Positions 12,858 through 23,230 of a DNA stretch of 64,000 nt are shown here, piece after piece (position 1 is the first letter of the stretch; every line of letters begins with the position of its first letter). The position numbers were made by a program, and so were the translations under genes. The notes under the pieces are model-generated. The model had not been told where the DNA came from. It worked only from the letters and a program-made list of their open reading frames with translations, and ran no database searches. The DNA lies in assembly GCA_023375785.1 (NCBI GenBank), contig SZWC01001534.1, positions 39,178-103,177 of the forward strand, given 5' to 3'. The stretch is from Penium margaritaceum. Its lineage: Eukaryota > Streptophyta > Zygnematophyceae > Desmidiales > Peniaceae.

Positions 12858-15552
12858 CACTCCCTTTCACAAATCACTTGTTTTTGCAAATCAATCCCTA
12901 TTACAAACCACCCCCTTTTGCAAATCTCTCCCTTTTGTGAATCAATCCCTTTTGCAAATCAATCCCTTTCACAAATTACTCCCTTTCTTAAACCACTCCC
13001 TTTTGCAAATCACTCCTTATCGCAAGTCACTTCCTTTCAGAAACCATTTCCTTTTGCAAATCACTCCCTTTCACAAACCACTCACTTTCGTAGATCAAGT
13101 CCTTTTTCAAATCACTTCCTTTTGTAAACAACTTCCGTTTGTAAATCACACCCGTTTGCAAATCACTACCTTTCACAAATCACTTCCTTTTGCAAACGAC
13201 TTTCTTTTGCAGATAAGTTCCTTTTGCAAATCACTTCAATTTGCAAATCACTCCCTTTTGCAAATCACTTTATTTTGCACATCACTTTATTTGGCAAATC
13301 ACTTCCTTTCACAAATCACTTCATTTTGCAAATCAATCCCTTTCGTAAATCACTCCCTTTCGCAAATCACTCCCTTTTGCAAATCACTCCCTTTCATAAA
13401 TCACTCCCTTTTGCACATCACTCCCTTTTGCAAATTGCTCCCTTTCACAAATCACTCCCTTTTGCAGATAAATCCCTTTTGGAAATCACTCCCTTTTTGA
13501 AATGAATCCCTTTTGCAAATCACTCCCTTTCGCAGATCACTCCCTTTCGCAAATCATCCCCTTTCGCAAATCACTCCGTTTTGCAGTTCACTATCTTTCA
13601 TACATCAGTTCCTTCGCAAATCACTGCCTTTCACAAATCACTTCCTTTTGCAAATAACTTCCTTTTGCAAATGAACCCCTTTTTGCAAATCACTCCTTTT
13701 TGCAAGTCACTCCCTTTCACAAACTACACTCTTTTGCCAATCACTCTCTGTTGCAAATCACTTCCTTTTACGAATGAATTCCTTGGGTAAATCACTTTGT
13801 TTCACAAATCACTCCCTTTTGAAAATTACTCCCTTTTGTAAATAATCCGTTTCGCAAATCACTCAATTTCTTCGTGTCATTCCCTTTTGTAAATCACTTT
13901 TTCTCGTAAATCAATTTTTAACACAAATCACTTTCTTTTTCAAATCACATCCTTTTGCAAATCAATTCCTTTCGCAAATCACTTCCTTCGCAAATAAATT
14001 CCTTCCCCAAATCACTTCCTTTTGTAAATCCCTCCCTTTCGCAAATTCCTTCTTTTTGAAAATAGTTTCCTTTCGCCAATCACTTCCTACTGCAAATAAA
14101 TTTGTTTTACAAATCACCCCTTTCAGAAATGACTTCCTTTCCTAAATCAATCCCTTTCACAAAATCACTCCCTTTTGCAAGTTACGTCCTTTTGCAAGTC
14201 ACTTCCTTTCCCAAATAACTTCCATTCGGAAATCACTTCCCTTCGCAAATCACTTCCTGTCTCAAACAACATCCTTTCATAATTCACTTCTTTTTGCAAA
14301 TTACTTCCTTTCACAAATCATTGTCACAAGTCAATTCCTTTTACAAATCACTTCATGCTGCAAATCACTTCCTTTTGGAAATCACTTTCTTCTACAAATC
14401 ACTTCATTTCACAGAACACTTCTTTTTGCAAATCACTCCCTTTTACAAATAACTCCCTTTTGCAAACAACTCCTTTATGCAAATCACCCCCTTTCACAAT
14501 TCACTTCCTTAAAAAAATCACTTCTTTTCACAAATCACTTTCGTCCGCAAATCACTTCATTATACAAATCACTTCCTTTCGTAAATCAAGTCCTTTTCCC
14601 AAATTAATCCCCTTTGCAAATCAATCCCTTTCGCAAATCACTTCCTTGCGTCAATCACTTCCTTTTGCAAATCACTTCCTTTCACAAATCACGTCCTTTC
14701 ACAAATCACCTCTTTTCGCAAAGAAGTCCCTTTTGCAAGTTACTTCCTTAAACAAATCAATTCCTTTTGCAAATTAATTCCTTTTGCAAACGACTTATTT
14801 TCACAAATCACTTCCTTTCGAAAATTTCTTCCTTTAGCAAATCAATTCCTTTTGCAAATCACTTCCTTTCACAAATCACTTCCTTGTGTAAATCACTTCC
14901 TTTCACAAAGCACTTCCTTCATCAAATCACTTCCTGTCGCAAATCACTCCTTGTTCCAAATCACTTCCTTTCGGGAATCACTTCATTTTGCAAATAATCT
15001 CCTTTTGCAAATCACCTCCTTTTGCAAATAATTTTATTTTGCAAATCAATTCCTTTTGCAAGTTACTTCCTTAAAACAAGTCACTTCCTTTTGCAAATCA
15101 CTTCCTTTCACAAACCACTTCTTTTCCCAAAGTACTCCCTTTTCACAAATTGCCTTGTCGCAAATCAATCAACCCCTTTTTCAGATCTTTTCCTTTCATA
15201 AATCACTTCATTTTGCAAATCAATTCCTTTTGCACATCACTTCCTTTCACAAATCACTTCCTTTTGAAAATCACTTCCTTTCTCAAATCACTTCCTTTTG
15301 CAATTCACTCCCTTCTGCAAATCACTTCCTTTCGCAAATCACTTCCTTTCGCAAATCACGTCCTTTTGAAAATCACTTTCTTTTGCACATCACTTGATTT
15401 TGTAAATCACTTCCTTTGGAAAATCACTTTTTTTGCAAATCAATTCATTTGAAAATCACTTCCTTTTGCAAATCACATCCTTTCGCATATCACTTTCTTT
15501 TGCAAATCACTTCCTTTCACAAATCACTTCCTTTTGCAAATCACTACCTTTC
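12858..15552 (+). repeat. 17-bp minisatellite block 3 (forward)
   Basis: About 158 copies of the 17-bp unit, back in the forward orientation of block 1. The left part is dominated by the CTCCC start variant and the right part by CTTCC, so subfamilies are locally homogenised. The block ends abruptly at a G-rich tract. A stop-free stretch of about 240 codons (12778-13500) is a product of the repeat. Confidence 0.95.
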
Positions 15553-15760
15553 GTGGGGGAGGGAGTGGGAGGAGGGGAGGGACAGGGAGAGGGATGGAGG
15601 GGGGGATGGGCAGAGGGGAGGAGGATAGGGTGGGATTAAGGAGGGACAATTGTGGGGTACTGTGGGACTGGGAAAGAGAAGTGGGAATGGATGAGGGGGA
15701 GGAGGGGAGGATGGAAGGGAGGAGAGAAAGAATCAGGGCTGCTGTAGCACTTTCCTTGTT
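15553..15760 (+). repeat. G-rich purine tract
   Basis: Strongly purine-biased plus strand with many GGGG, GGAGG and GGGAGG runs. The density of G runs could support G-quadruplexes. It separates the 17-bp array from a (GT)n tract and an assembly gap. No coding signal is credible. Confidence 0.8.
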
Positions 15761-15825
15761 CAAAGATTTTCTCAAAGCTAGTGTTTCTCTCACAGCCAGC
15801 TGTCTTGTGGTTGTGCATGTGTGGA

Positions 15826-15826
<1 letters not shown>

Positions 15827-15876
<50 letters not shown>
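15827..15876 (+). repeat. (GT)n microsatellite at a gap edge
   Basis: A pure GT tract of about 50 bases ends directly at the N run, so its true length is unknown. Confidence 0.95.
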
Positions 15877-16457
15877 NNNNNNNNNNNNNNNNNNNNNNNN
15901 NNNNNNNNNNNNNNNNNNNNNNNNNNNNNNNNNNNNNNNNNNNNNNNNNNNNNNNNNNNNNNNNNNNNNNNNNNNNNNNNNNNNNNNNNNNNNNNNNNNN
16001 NNNNNNNNNNNNNNNNNNNNNNNNNNNNNNNNNNNNNNNNNNNNNNNNNNNNNNNNNNNNNNNNNNNNNNNNNNNNNNNNNNNNNNNNNNNNNNNNNNNN
16101 NNNNNNNNNNNNNNNNNNNNNNNNNNNNNNNNNNNNNNNNNNNNNNNNNNNNNNNNNNNNNNNNNNNNNNNNNNNNNNNNNNNNNNNNNNNNNNNNNNNN
16201 NNNNNNNNNNNNNNNNNNNNNNNNNNNNNNNNNNNNNNNNNNNNNNNNNNNNNNNNNNNNNNNNNNNNNNNNNNNNNNNNNNNNNNNNNNNNNNNNNNNN
16301 NNNNNNNNNNNNNNNNNNNNNNNNNNNNNNNNNNNNNNNNNNNNNNNNNNNNNNNNNNNNNNNNNNNNNNNNNNNNNNNNNNNNNNNNNNNNNNNNNNNN
16401 NNNNNNNNNNNNNNNNNNNNNNNNNNNNNNNNNNNNNNNNNNNNNNNNNNNNNNNNN
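15877..16457. other. Assembly gap (581 N)
   Basis: A run of N. It is bounded by (GT)n on the left and a trinucleotide repeat on the right, a typical place for an assembly to break. Sequence content is unknown, and any open frame bridging it is meaningless. Confidence 0.99.
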
Positions 16458-16680
16458 CACCACCACCACCACCACCACCACCGCTGCCGCCGTCACCACA
16501 ATAACAAGAACGACAACGAAGACCACCACCACCACCACCACAACAGTGACAAGGACAATGCTGATGACGATGCCAACGATGACAACGACAATGACGACGA
16601 CGAAGATGATGAAAATGACAACAACGATGACTACCAAGACGACGACGACCAGGACAGAGACCATGACAACGACAACAAAG
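16458..16680 (+). repeat. Degenerate trinucleotide repeat (CAC/GAC/AAC)
   Basis: A pure (CAC)n start decays into GAC, AAC and GAT triplets. It reads as aspartate/asparagine, threonine or valine strings in different frames. Sequence to about 16940 keeps a weak GTT/GTC triplet bias. Upstream parts of the helicase gene could in principle be hidden around the gap, but nothing here reads as one. Confidence 0.85.
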
Positions 16681-17053
16681 TTGCCGTTGGTGATAGCTGC
16701 AGCAGCCTCATTGTCATCTTTGTTGTCATCCTCACTGTTGTTTTCATTTTTTTTGCTGTTGTCTTTGGTAGCTTTGTCACCAAAGTCTGTGTAGTCGTCA
16801 TCGCTGCCCCAACGTCCTCTGCCAATGCCACTCTCAGCGCCGCCACTGCCACAGCCACATCCATGGCCTACGCCAGTGCCGTTGTCGTCATCACAAGTAC
16901 CGTCATAGTTCTCATTCATGAATGGTGTCTGCACTGCTGATGTCACCTCTGAGCTCCACCAGAGATCCCACTACTGAAGAAAATTGGACCTTGCATTCCC
17001 TACTGCCATGTGAGTTTTAGGGCACTGTGTTCCCTACTGTCGTATGAGTTCAG

Positions 17054-17176
17054 GGAGCCGGCATTGCAGCGGAGTACAACAAGCTGAGGCTGTCACTGGC
17101 AAACAAGGAACAACTCATTAAGGCGGAGATGCTCAGACCCGACTGCTTGCTTGACGTCCTACTGCCTGGCCGCCTT
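17054..17176 (+). CDS. MTR4: MTR4/HEN2-type exosome RNA helicase, internal exon
   Basis: This 41-codon exon has an AG acceptor at its left edge and a GTAAGT donor at its right edge, both phase 0. It encodes ...AAEYNKLRLSLANKEQ... and ends ...LLPGRL. This matches the segment of MTR4-type helicases just before the arch/KOW part, which ends in a PGRLV motif. MTR4 is the nuclear DExH helicase that feeds RNA to the exosome. Plants have MTR4 (nucleolar) and HEN2 (nucleoplasmic), and this short piece cannot tell them apart. The next exon lies at 19019. An alternative acceptor would start the exon at about 17070. Earlier exons are not visible and may lie in or beyond the gap. Confidence 0.72.
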
Positions 17177-17216
17177 GTAAGTTGTTTCACACACACATGA
17201 TCCCACAATCTCTTAC

Positions 17217-17480
17217 TCTCATGATCTCATAATGTCACAATCTCACAATCTCACAATCTCACACTCTCACACTCTCACAGTCTCACAATCTCACAATCTC
17301 ACACTCTCTCAATCTCACACTCTCGCACTCTCACAATCTCACACTCTCACAATCTCACAATATCACACTCTCACAATCTCACAATCTCACAATCTCACAA
17401 TCTCATACTCTCACACTCTCACGTCTCACGATTCTTGCATTCCATTTTCTCACATCACACCTCACACCTCACAATCTCAC
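17217..17480 (+). repeat. 8-bp minisatellite TCTCACAA in the helicase intron
   Basis: Tandem TCTCACAA/TCTCACAC units, about 30 copies with 10-bp variants, lie a short way downstream of the exon donor. It is inside the 1842-base intron between the two helicase exons (17177-19018). Confidence 0.9.
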
Positions 17481-18147
17481 TTTTCTTCTGGGTGCATTTT
17501 GTTGTGAAGAATTTGTGACGCATTGTGACCCTGCCAAGCAAACTGACGTTTCTAAACAAAGTAATGTTTCACAGCAATGTAACGTTTCCAAACAAAGCGA
17601 TTGAGGTTGATTCAACTTGTCCTCTGCTCTGCCACTATCCTTTGCGACTCACCATGTGCAATGTGGTAGTGAGCACGTGTAGTGTGGGGGTTGGGATGCA
17701 GATTTTAGGCTGTGCACACATGTGCATGTGTCAATGCGATGGATAGCAACGGTCTAGAAAACAGATCCCGACATGGGAGGCCGCCAACCGCTCTTGGTAT
17801 TGCGACCAAGATAACATATCACCCTCGAATGAGGGATCCACACTTTAGGTTTATTCAGTTTGCAACCTCACAAAGTCCGCATCAGGTCTTTATTGTCTAC
17901 CCTTGGTTGGACACTCTGTGAGGGGTCTCAAAGGTAAGAATTATAAATGGATGCATGCAGCGTACAGGCTTTTATACTTGCAGAGCTTTGTTAATGCTTC
18001 TGCTTGCAGTAGCTCCAAAGGAGCCAACCTCAACCTACAGTCCTACTTGGCACGTCCTAAGACCGCCAAGTGTCATCCTCAAGGCAGGCTCTAGTAAGTT
18101 TCCTAGAAGCTTCCTATCCATTTTTGGGCGACAAAGAAAACTGCAGC

Positions 18148-18212
18148 CGCCGCAGGGTTTGAACCCACGACCCATGAGCTCTGGTGCCTGTTCCAACTAG
18201 GCCTCAAAGGTG
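18148..18212 (-). repeat. tRNA-derived SINE head or tRNA pseudogene
   Basis: On the minus strand there is an A-box-like AGGCCTAGTTGGA (18192-18204) and a B-box GGTTCAAACCC (18155-18165) with tRNA-like spacing of about 26 bases. Between them is a GAGCTCATGG stretch resembling a Met-type anticodon loop. The molecule does not close into a full cloverleaf, so this is a SINE head or a decayed tRNA rather than a working gene. It lies antisense in the helicase intron. Confidence 0.55.
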
Positions 18213-18381
18213 TGTTTCCTAAGATAATCTCCAGGGAACATACCCATTACGGGCAGTGCATTCCTGGCCCATCTCAGAACAGACCAAGGGGACGTAATCC
18301 ATAGAGCAGTGCAGGCCTTGTCTGTCCGTGCAGCCAGCCAGCTAGCAAGTGGACAAGGTGCATATCATTCAACAGCATGAA

Positions 18382-18422
18382 CTGCTCCCTATGTATCTAT
18401 ATAATAGATACATAGGGAGCAG
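18382..18422. repeat. Perfect 17-bp inverted repeat, 7-nt loop
   Basis: The left arm 18382-18398 (CTGCTCCCTATGTATCT) pairs perfectly with 18406-18422 around the loop ATATAAT. It lies inside the helicase intron and is isolated. It could be a miniature foldback remnant or an intronic RNA hairpin. Confidence 0.85.
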
Positions 18423-19018
18423 GAAATCTATTTCACTAAGGCCCTCCTATGCAAGGCACCCCTTCTCCTTTCGTAATCTCCATCTGCAGAATCCGGGAAG
18501 CTTCTTGTGGGAGTTGCAGAATGACTTCTAGTGGTAGAAAAAGATGTGCAATGCAGAGGGAGGAAATGCCACTCTTCCCGATCAGGGTGAAAGAGCATAA
18601 GGCCATTTCGTTCTTCATGGTGGGAGAGCAACATGAGTTGGGTTGCGGAGCGAAAGGACTAAAGTTTGTAAGTCGCTTTGCAGAGCGACTGAGGAACCTT
18701 CTTCATGAGTAGAGAGCGGCATGAGTTGGACAATGGAGCAAAAGGACATGAAGCTCTTTAGGAGTAGGCTTGCGTATTGAAATGCCCTTTGAGTTGTCAC
18801 TTTTGATGGAGAACAGGCACTCTTTCTAGCCATCCAAAGCTCTGGTTTGCCTGTCTTTTCTCTTTTCCTGCTGTCTCTCATCTTCTTTTGGTCCTGTCTG
18901 GTTGTAAACTGTTTCCCACACTCACGCTCTGCTATTGCCAGTCGTATTGAATGTGAGCAGGAAACAAAATTTCAACATGAATTTAGTCTTTTTGCCTCCC
19001 TCATTCTGTGGCTTTCAG

Positions 19019-19280
19019 GTTCGGGTGAGGGACGGAGCCAACAACTGGGGGTGGGGCATCGTTGTCAATGTGCTCAAGCGCCCGCAAGTACCAACAGGAC
19101 CAACCACTGCGGCTGCCGCCATCGCTGCGCCGCCCCCTGCCGCAGCATACATAGTGGACACGCTACTCACGTGCACGTTGTCTGCGGATGCCAATGGTGC
19201 TCCCGTCGCTCCGTCAAGGCCACGCCCATGCCATCCTTGTGGACATGGCAAAACACAAGTGGTTTGTCGTTTCCCTTGTT
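19019..19280 (+). CDS. MTR4: MTR4/HEN2-type helicase, start of the arch/KOW region
   Basis: The acceptor TTTCAG ends at 19018, and the exon opens in phase with the previous one, giving PGRL-VRVRDGANNWGWGIVVNV. The GWGxVVN core is diagnostic of the start of the MTR4 arch (rRNA-processing arch) region. It is followed by a Pro/Ala-rich insert and YIVDTLLTCTLSADAN, which matches the conserved YVVDvLLxC block. The right boundary is uncertain. Similarity fades after about 19230, and the frame closes at 19333. The expected next block (Leu-rich, then a VPxDLRP-like motif) was not found in the rest of the window. The gene is therefore partial here, either truncated, interrupted or mis-assembled. Confidence 0.72.
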
Positions 19281-19559
19281 CACTTCCCCCCTCCATCCCC
19301 ACCGGGCTCTTTTGCATTGTCCTCTGCCTCTAATGGCTTGCCATTGCTTGTGCTCAACTCTACGTTTTCTTCTGTCAACAGGCATCGGCGCAGCTACCTC
19401 TTTATTTCTTTAACACTTTGCAAAGCTTTTCCTGTAAAGTTCTTGCTCCACTATACGTCTTCTGCTGCTCCTGGTGACTGGTCTTAACAGAGCTAGTTAT
19501 GTGCAGGATAGTAATTGCAAGTGTGTGCCACATACGGTGGACCATGGCTTTGCGACGCA

Positions 19560-20347
19560 CGTGATGGATGATGGATGACGGCCAATGGATGACGGATGAT
19601 GGATGATGGATGATGGATGATGGATGAGGGATGACGGATGATGGATGATGGATGATGTATGGTGGTGACCGTGCAAGATGGATCTCGGTTTTGCATTGCA
19701 CACGTGTTCTGTCGTGGTGGGTGAGTATGTGGTGGTGGATGAGTGTGTGGTGGTGAATGAGTGTGTGGTGGCAAATGAGTGTGTAGCGGTCAATGAGTGT
19801 GTCGTGGTGAATGAGTGTGTAGTGGTGAATGAGTGTGTGGTGGTGGATGAGTGTGTGGTGGTGAATGAGTGTGTGGTGGTGAATGAGTGTGTGGTGTTGG
19901 ATGAGTGTGTGGTGATGGATGATTGTGCCGCAGACCCCCTTGGATGAGTGTGTGTGATGGATGATGGATAATGGATGATGGATGATGGATGATGGATGAT
20001 GGATGATGGATGACGGCCGATGGATGGCGGATGGCGGATGATGGATGATAGATGATGGATGATGGATTAAGGATGAAGGATGACGGATGATGGATGATGG
20101 ATGATGGATGATGGATGATGGACGATGGATGATGTATGGTGGTGATCGTGCAAGATGGATCTCAGCTTTCCATTGCACATGTGTTCTTTCGTGGTGGGTG
20201 AGTGTGTGGTGGTGGATAAGTGTGTGGTGGTGAATGAGTGTGTGGTGGCAAATGAGTGTGTGGTGGTCAATGAGTGTGTGGTGGTGAATGAGTGCATGGT
20301 GGTGAATGGGTGTGTGGTGTTGGATGAGTGTGTAGTGGTGGATGATT
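19560..20347 (+). repeat. Compound higher-order minisatellite (7-bp and 18-bp units)
   Basis: Two rounds of the same order are seen: a (GGATGAT)n array, a unique-looking link (GTGCAAGATGGATCTC... to ...TCGTGGTGGGTGAGT), then an 18-bp array GTGTGGTGGTGAATGAGT. The links at 19678 and 20155 align at a 477-bp offset, so the whole block was duplicated. Histidine- and valine-rich open frames on both strands follow from the repeat and are not genes. Confidence 0.9.
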
Positions 20348-20412
20348 GTACCACAGCCCCCCTTGCTTCTGTAGGCTGTTGTATTGTTCTGCTCCAATTA
20401 AGTCTGCCACAG

Positions 20413-20655
20413 GACCTCATTGATGTGTGATGTCTCGCGTCCTCATCGATGTCTGGTGTCTCACGTCCTCATTGATGTGTGGTGTCTCCCATCCTCATTG
20501 ATGTGTGGTGTCTCAGGACCTCATCGATGTGTGGGGTCTCACGTCCTCACCGATGTGTGTTGTCTCAGGACCTCATCTATGTGTGGTGTCTCAGGTCCTC
20601 ATCGATGTGTGGTGTTTCAGGTCCTCATCGATTATTGGTGTATTGGGTCCTCACC
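20413..20655 (+). repeat. 26-bp minisatellite, about 9 copies
   Basis: The unit is CCTCATCGATGTGTGGTG plus TCTCAGGT-like ends. It repeats at 26-bp spacing and decays at the right end. It follows directly on the compound array. Confidence 0.9.
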
Positions 20656-21633
20656 TGCGGCCTGTGTTGCATCACAGCCCCACTCACTACTTTCATATTT
20701 CTTTTCTTTCCTTTCAAAAAATGTTTTTATGGCATATGGTGGGGAGGATGCCAATGTCCTGCGCGTCACCGCAAAAAAGATATGGTACATATCACATCCA
20801 CAGAACAGCAAGTTTACGGAGAAGGCCCTGTGGCCAGAACCGCTACACTCAGGCGTCCACCGACTCCATGTAGCATAGGTTAGAAAGAGCCAATGGGTCC
20901 TGCAGCCATGGATGTGGCGGGTGCTGCTGCAAGTTGTGCCAGAGCTCGACATCCGGCCAGCCGTGAGCCACGAACGCACGGCGCATGACAGCGCACTGCC
21001 GACGGATGCCCGCGAGGGAGATGTGCTGGGCCAGGAAGGCCACCGAACGGCTCGTCAAGGCCTCCAGGTCCTATGGAGACATCCCCTGATGCCCCTGTTG
21101 CAAGCAAAGTTGCAAGAGGCTGCGCAAAAATTCCCATGCTGCTGGCCCCAGGCCGCCAAGCATCTCCTAGGCAAGGGGACGGAGGATCCATCCCGGCCGA
21201 TGAACTAGCGCCGGGTGGTACTTCGACCCCTTGGCCTCCATTGCATGCCGGAGAGCCCAATGCTCAGAAGTAGCAGTCGCCCCCTAGGCATCCACCGTCG
21301 TGACGTTGATGACGCACATGGCGCTGTGATTCTAGTCCTCCAAGATGAGGTCTGGTTGAAGGGTGGCAGCAGTCGTGGGGAAGAGGTCGCCTGGCTCAAC
21401 ACGCATCAGAAGGGTGCGCTTTGGCAGATGCAAGCCAACTCGTCGCGGAAGGCATGGTGGACCTCTGTGATGAAACGGGACCAACGCTGACAAGTCAGCG
21501 GGGCAGGAGTGAGGCCGCTGATCCTGTAGTGCTCAAGGTAGCCGAGGGAGAGACCAAGCCAGAGTTGCACGTGAAGGCAAAATGTGTCGAGGAGAGCTGG
21601 AAGCGGTCGCGGGGACCAGTCGGGGAGGCCTCA
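20656..21633. other. Unrecognised, GC-rich from about 20880
   Basis: The first 200 bases are AT-rich. From 20880 the sequence becomes GC-rich and reads with few stops in two or three frames, mostly on the minus strand (for example about 20849-21260). I do not recognise a domain. The composition looks like decayed coding sequence of a repeat or an old gene. It ends at the left LTR of the chromovirus. Confidence 0.35.
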
Positions 21634-22053
21634 TGTAAGCCAAACAGTTCCAACGGCACTGATCATGGCTTGAGGCTTCTTTGAATATACAATCTGACTA
21701 TGTATTTGGAATCTACAGGAAAAACCATGTGAGATCGATCCAAGAACGGGGTCGATCCATCAAGAATTGAAGAAATCACGACCGGCCAAAGGTTGCGTGC
21801 GGAGCTGTCTATGGCTCGGCGACCCTGGGTCGCCTAGGATGTGTCATCATGTACATATGGTCTTGTATGTTGACACTTGAATAACAAGTACAGATTACTC
21901 CCACTGTGCCACACATGTTCTCGTGCTCCTCCAAGACGGCCCTACACTTTTGCAAGCCCAGGAAGGTGTGCACCGGCCTCCCCTTGGTCGCCATTGCCAT
22001 CCGTTGGTGCCTACACAATCCGGTTGAGGCTAGCACACCGCGCCCGGTTCACA
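21634..22053 (+). repeat. Chromovirus left LTR
   Basis: Starts TGTAAGCC and shares its first ~150 and several later stretches with the LTR at 37521. It is shorter than its partner in the middle. The right end is set by the primer-binding site that follows within a few bases. Confidence 0.75.
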
Positions 22054-22055
22054 CT

Positions 22056-22068
22056 TGGTATCAGAACC
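22056..22068 (+). promoter_or_regulatory. Primer-binding site, initiator tRNA-Met 3' end
   Basis: TGGTATCAGAACC lies just inside the left LTR. It is complementary to the 3' end of plant initiator tRNA-Met, the usual primer of plant Ty3 and Copia elements. Confidence 0.75.
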
Positions 22069-22237
22069 ACCCTTGGCTTAGGGGCACAATATTCTACGTG
22101 GAAACCTATGCTGGTCACCGTAGACCAGCACACATCTTGTCTCTTTTGCGGATCCGTGTCCAAGGCCAACCACGCACTCCGGTAACAACGCGGTAAGCGA
22201 AGGACTTGTTGAGGAAGAAGTTGTACCGGATGTAGAG

Positions 22238-23230
22238 ATGACGTCATCTGGCATGTCCCCAACGGCCGTGGTGCTTGATGCGCAAGGCAAAGTAACAGCA
22301 GCCGCAGCATTTTTTAAGTTACTCGCGAATATGCAGGCCAAGATGGACCTGTTGGAGAAGCAAAGCACGTATCTCAATCAAGAGCTCACGAAGCGCCCAG
22401 TGACAGCACTTCTGGCAGTTGCCACCACTAACGAAACTACGGTGGGCATCCCAAGCCCGCCCAACCTGGAGCGGTTTGACCCATCGAGGAAGGATGGACC
22501 AGCTCCACACGCTTGGATACTCGGACTAGAGCTTTACTTCACCGCCATCGGCGGAGATGCCTCAAGGTACGAGGTGCGCTGCGACTATGTCGTGACCCTG
22601 TTGAGAGGGCCATCGCTGGATTGGTGGGCCAATGGGATGCAGTCTAATACACACGGTAGTGGAGAAGCAATGGTATGTGGCATTGCGGCCACGTCCGGAA
22701 TCTCAACCCCATCGGCACCAACCTGCAGCAGTGGCGATCCTACCGTGAAATGGCCAACCTCGTGGAAGTTCATGGAGTCGTTCATCAAGCGCTTCACCAT
22801 GGGTGACATGATGAACAACGCGAGTGCCAAGTTGCGGCTTCGCCAAACTGGTGGCATCGCCGACTACACCCGCAGGTTTTGTGAGATTGTCGCCAACTGT
22901 GGCTTCCACTTCCACAAATTGTGCTTCCACTACAGCAATGGCCTCAAAAACAACGTCTGCGAAGTGACGGTGATGCACGACCTTAACAATGACCTACCGG
23001 GGATGATCGCAGCAGCAGAATGGTACGACTTGCATATGCAACAGGCTCATGCCAACAGCCACAACTCTTTTGGTGGTGGTTACGACAAGCGGGCCGAGAG
23101 TGATAATACGCCCATTGAGATCGGAGCGTTGCAGTAGTACAAGTGCTACCACTGGAGCAAGCCTGGCCATATTGCGCATGGTTGTCCAAGTCTAAAGAAG
23201 GGCAAAGGCAAGAGTAAGCGGCAAGGGAAG
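22238..23230 (+). mobile_element. Chromovirus gag region
   Basis: Opens MTSSGMSPTAVV and contains the gag signature run PNLERFDPSRKDGPAPHAWI, LLRGPSLDWW and a downstream FIKRF block. These are typical of the capsid segment of plant chromoviruses. A Cys/His knuckle-like stretch (CYHWSKPGHIAHGC) and a lysine-rich tail follow near 23140-23220. Part of a broken element. Confidence 0.75.

Noticed and set aside
12778-13500. A 240-codon open frame in the third minisatellite block
   Set aside because: It is the 17-bp unit read in frame. The same peptide appears in every forward frame, and there is no start, splice or composition evidence for a gene.
3632-15552. A CRISPR-like array of short repeats
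   Set aside because: The units are contiguous with no unique spacers, and the genome is eukaryotic.
15534-16946. Very long open frames on both strands around 15.5-16.9 kb
   Set aside because: They bridge 581 N and consist otherwise of GT and CAC/GAC simple repeats.
19402-20430. Histidine-rich (minus) and valine-rich (plus) frames
   Set aside because: They are readings of the 7-bp and 18-bp minisatellites.
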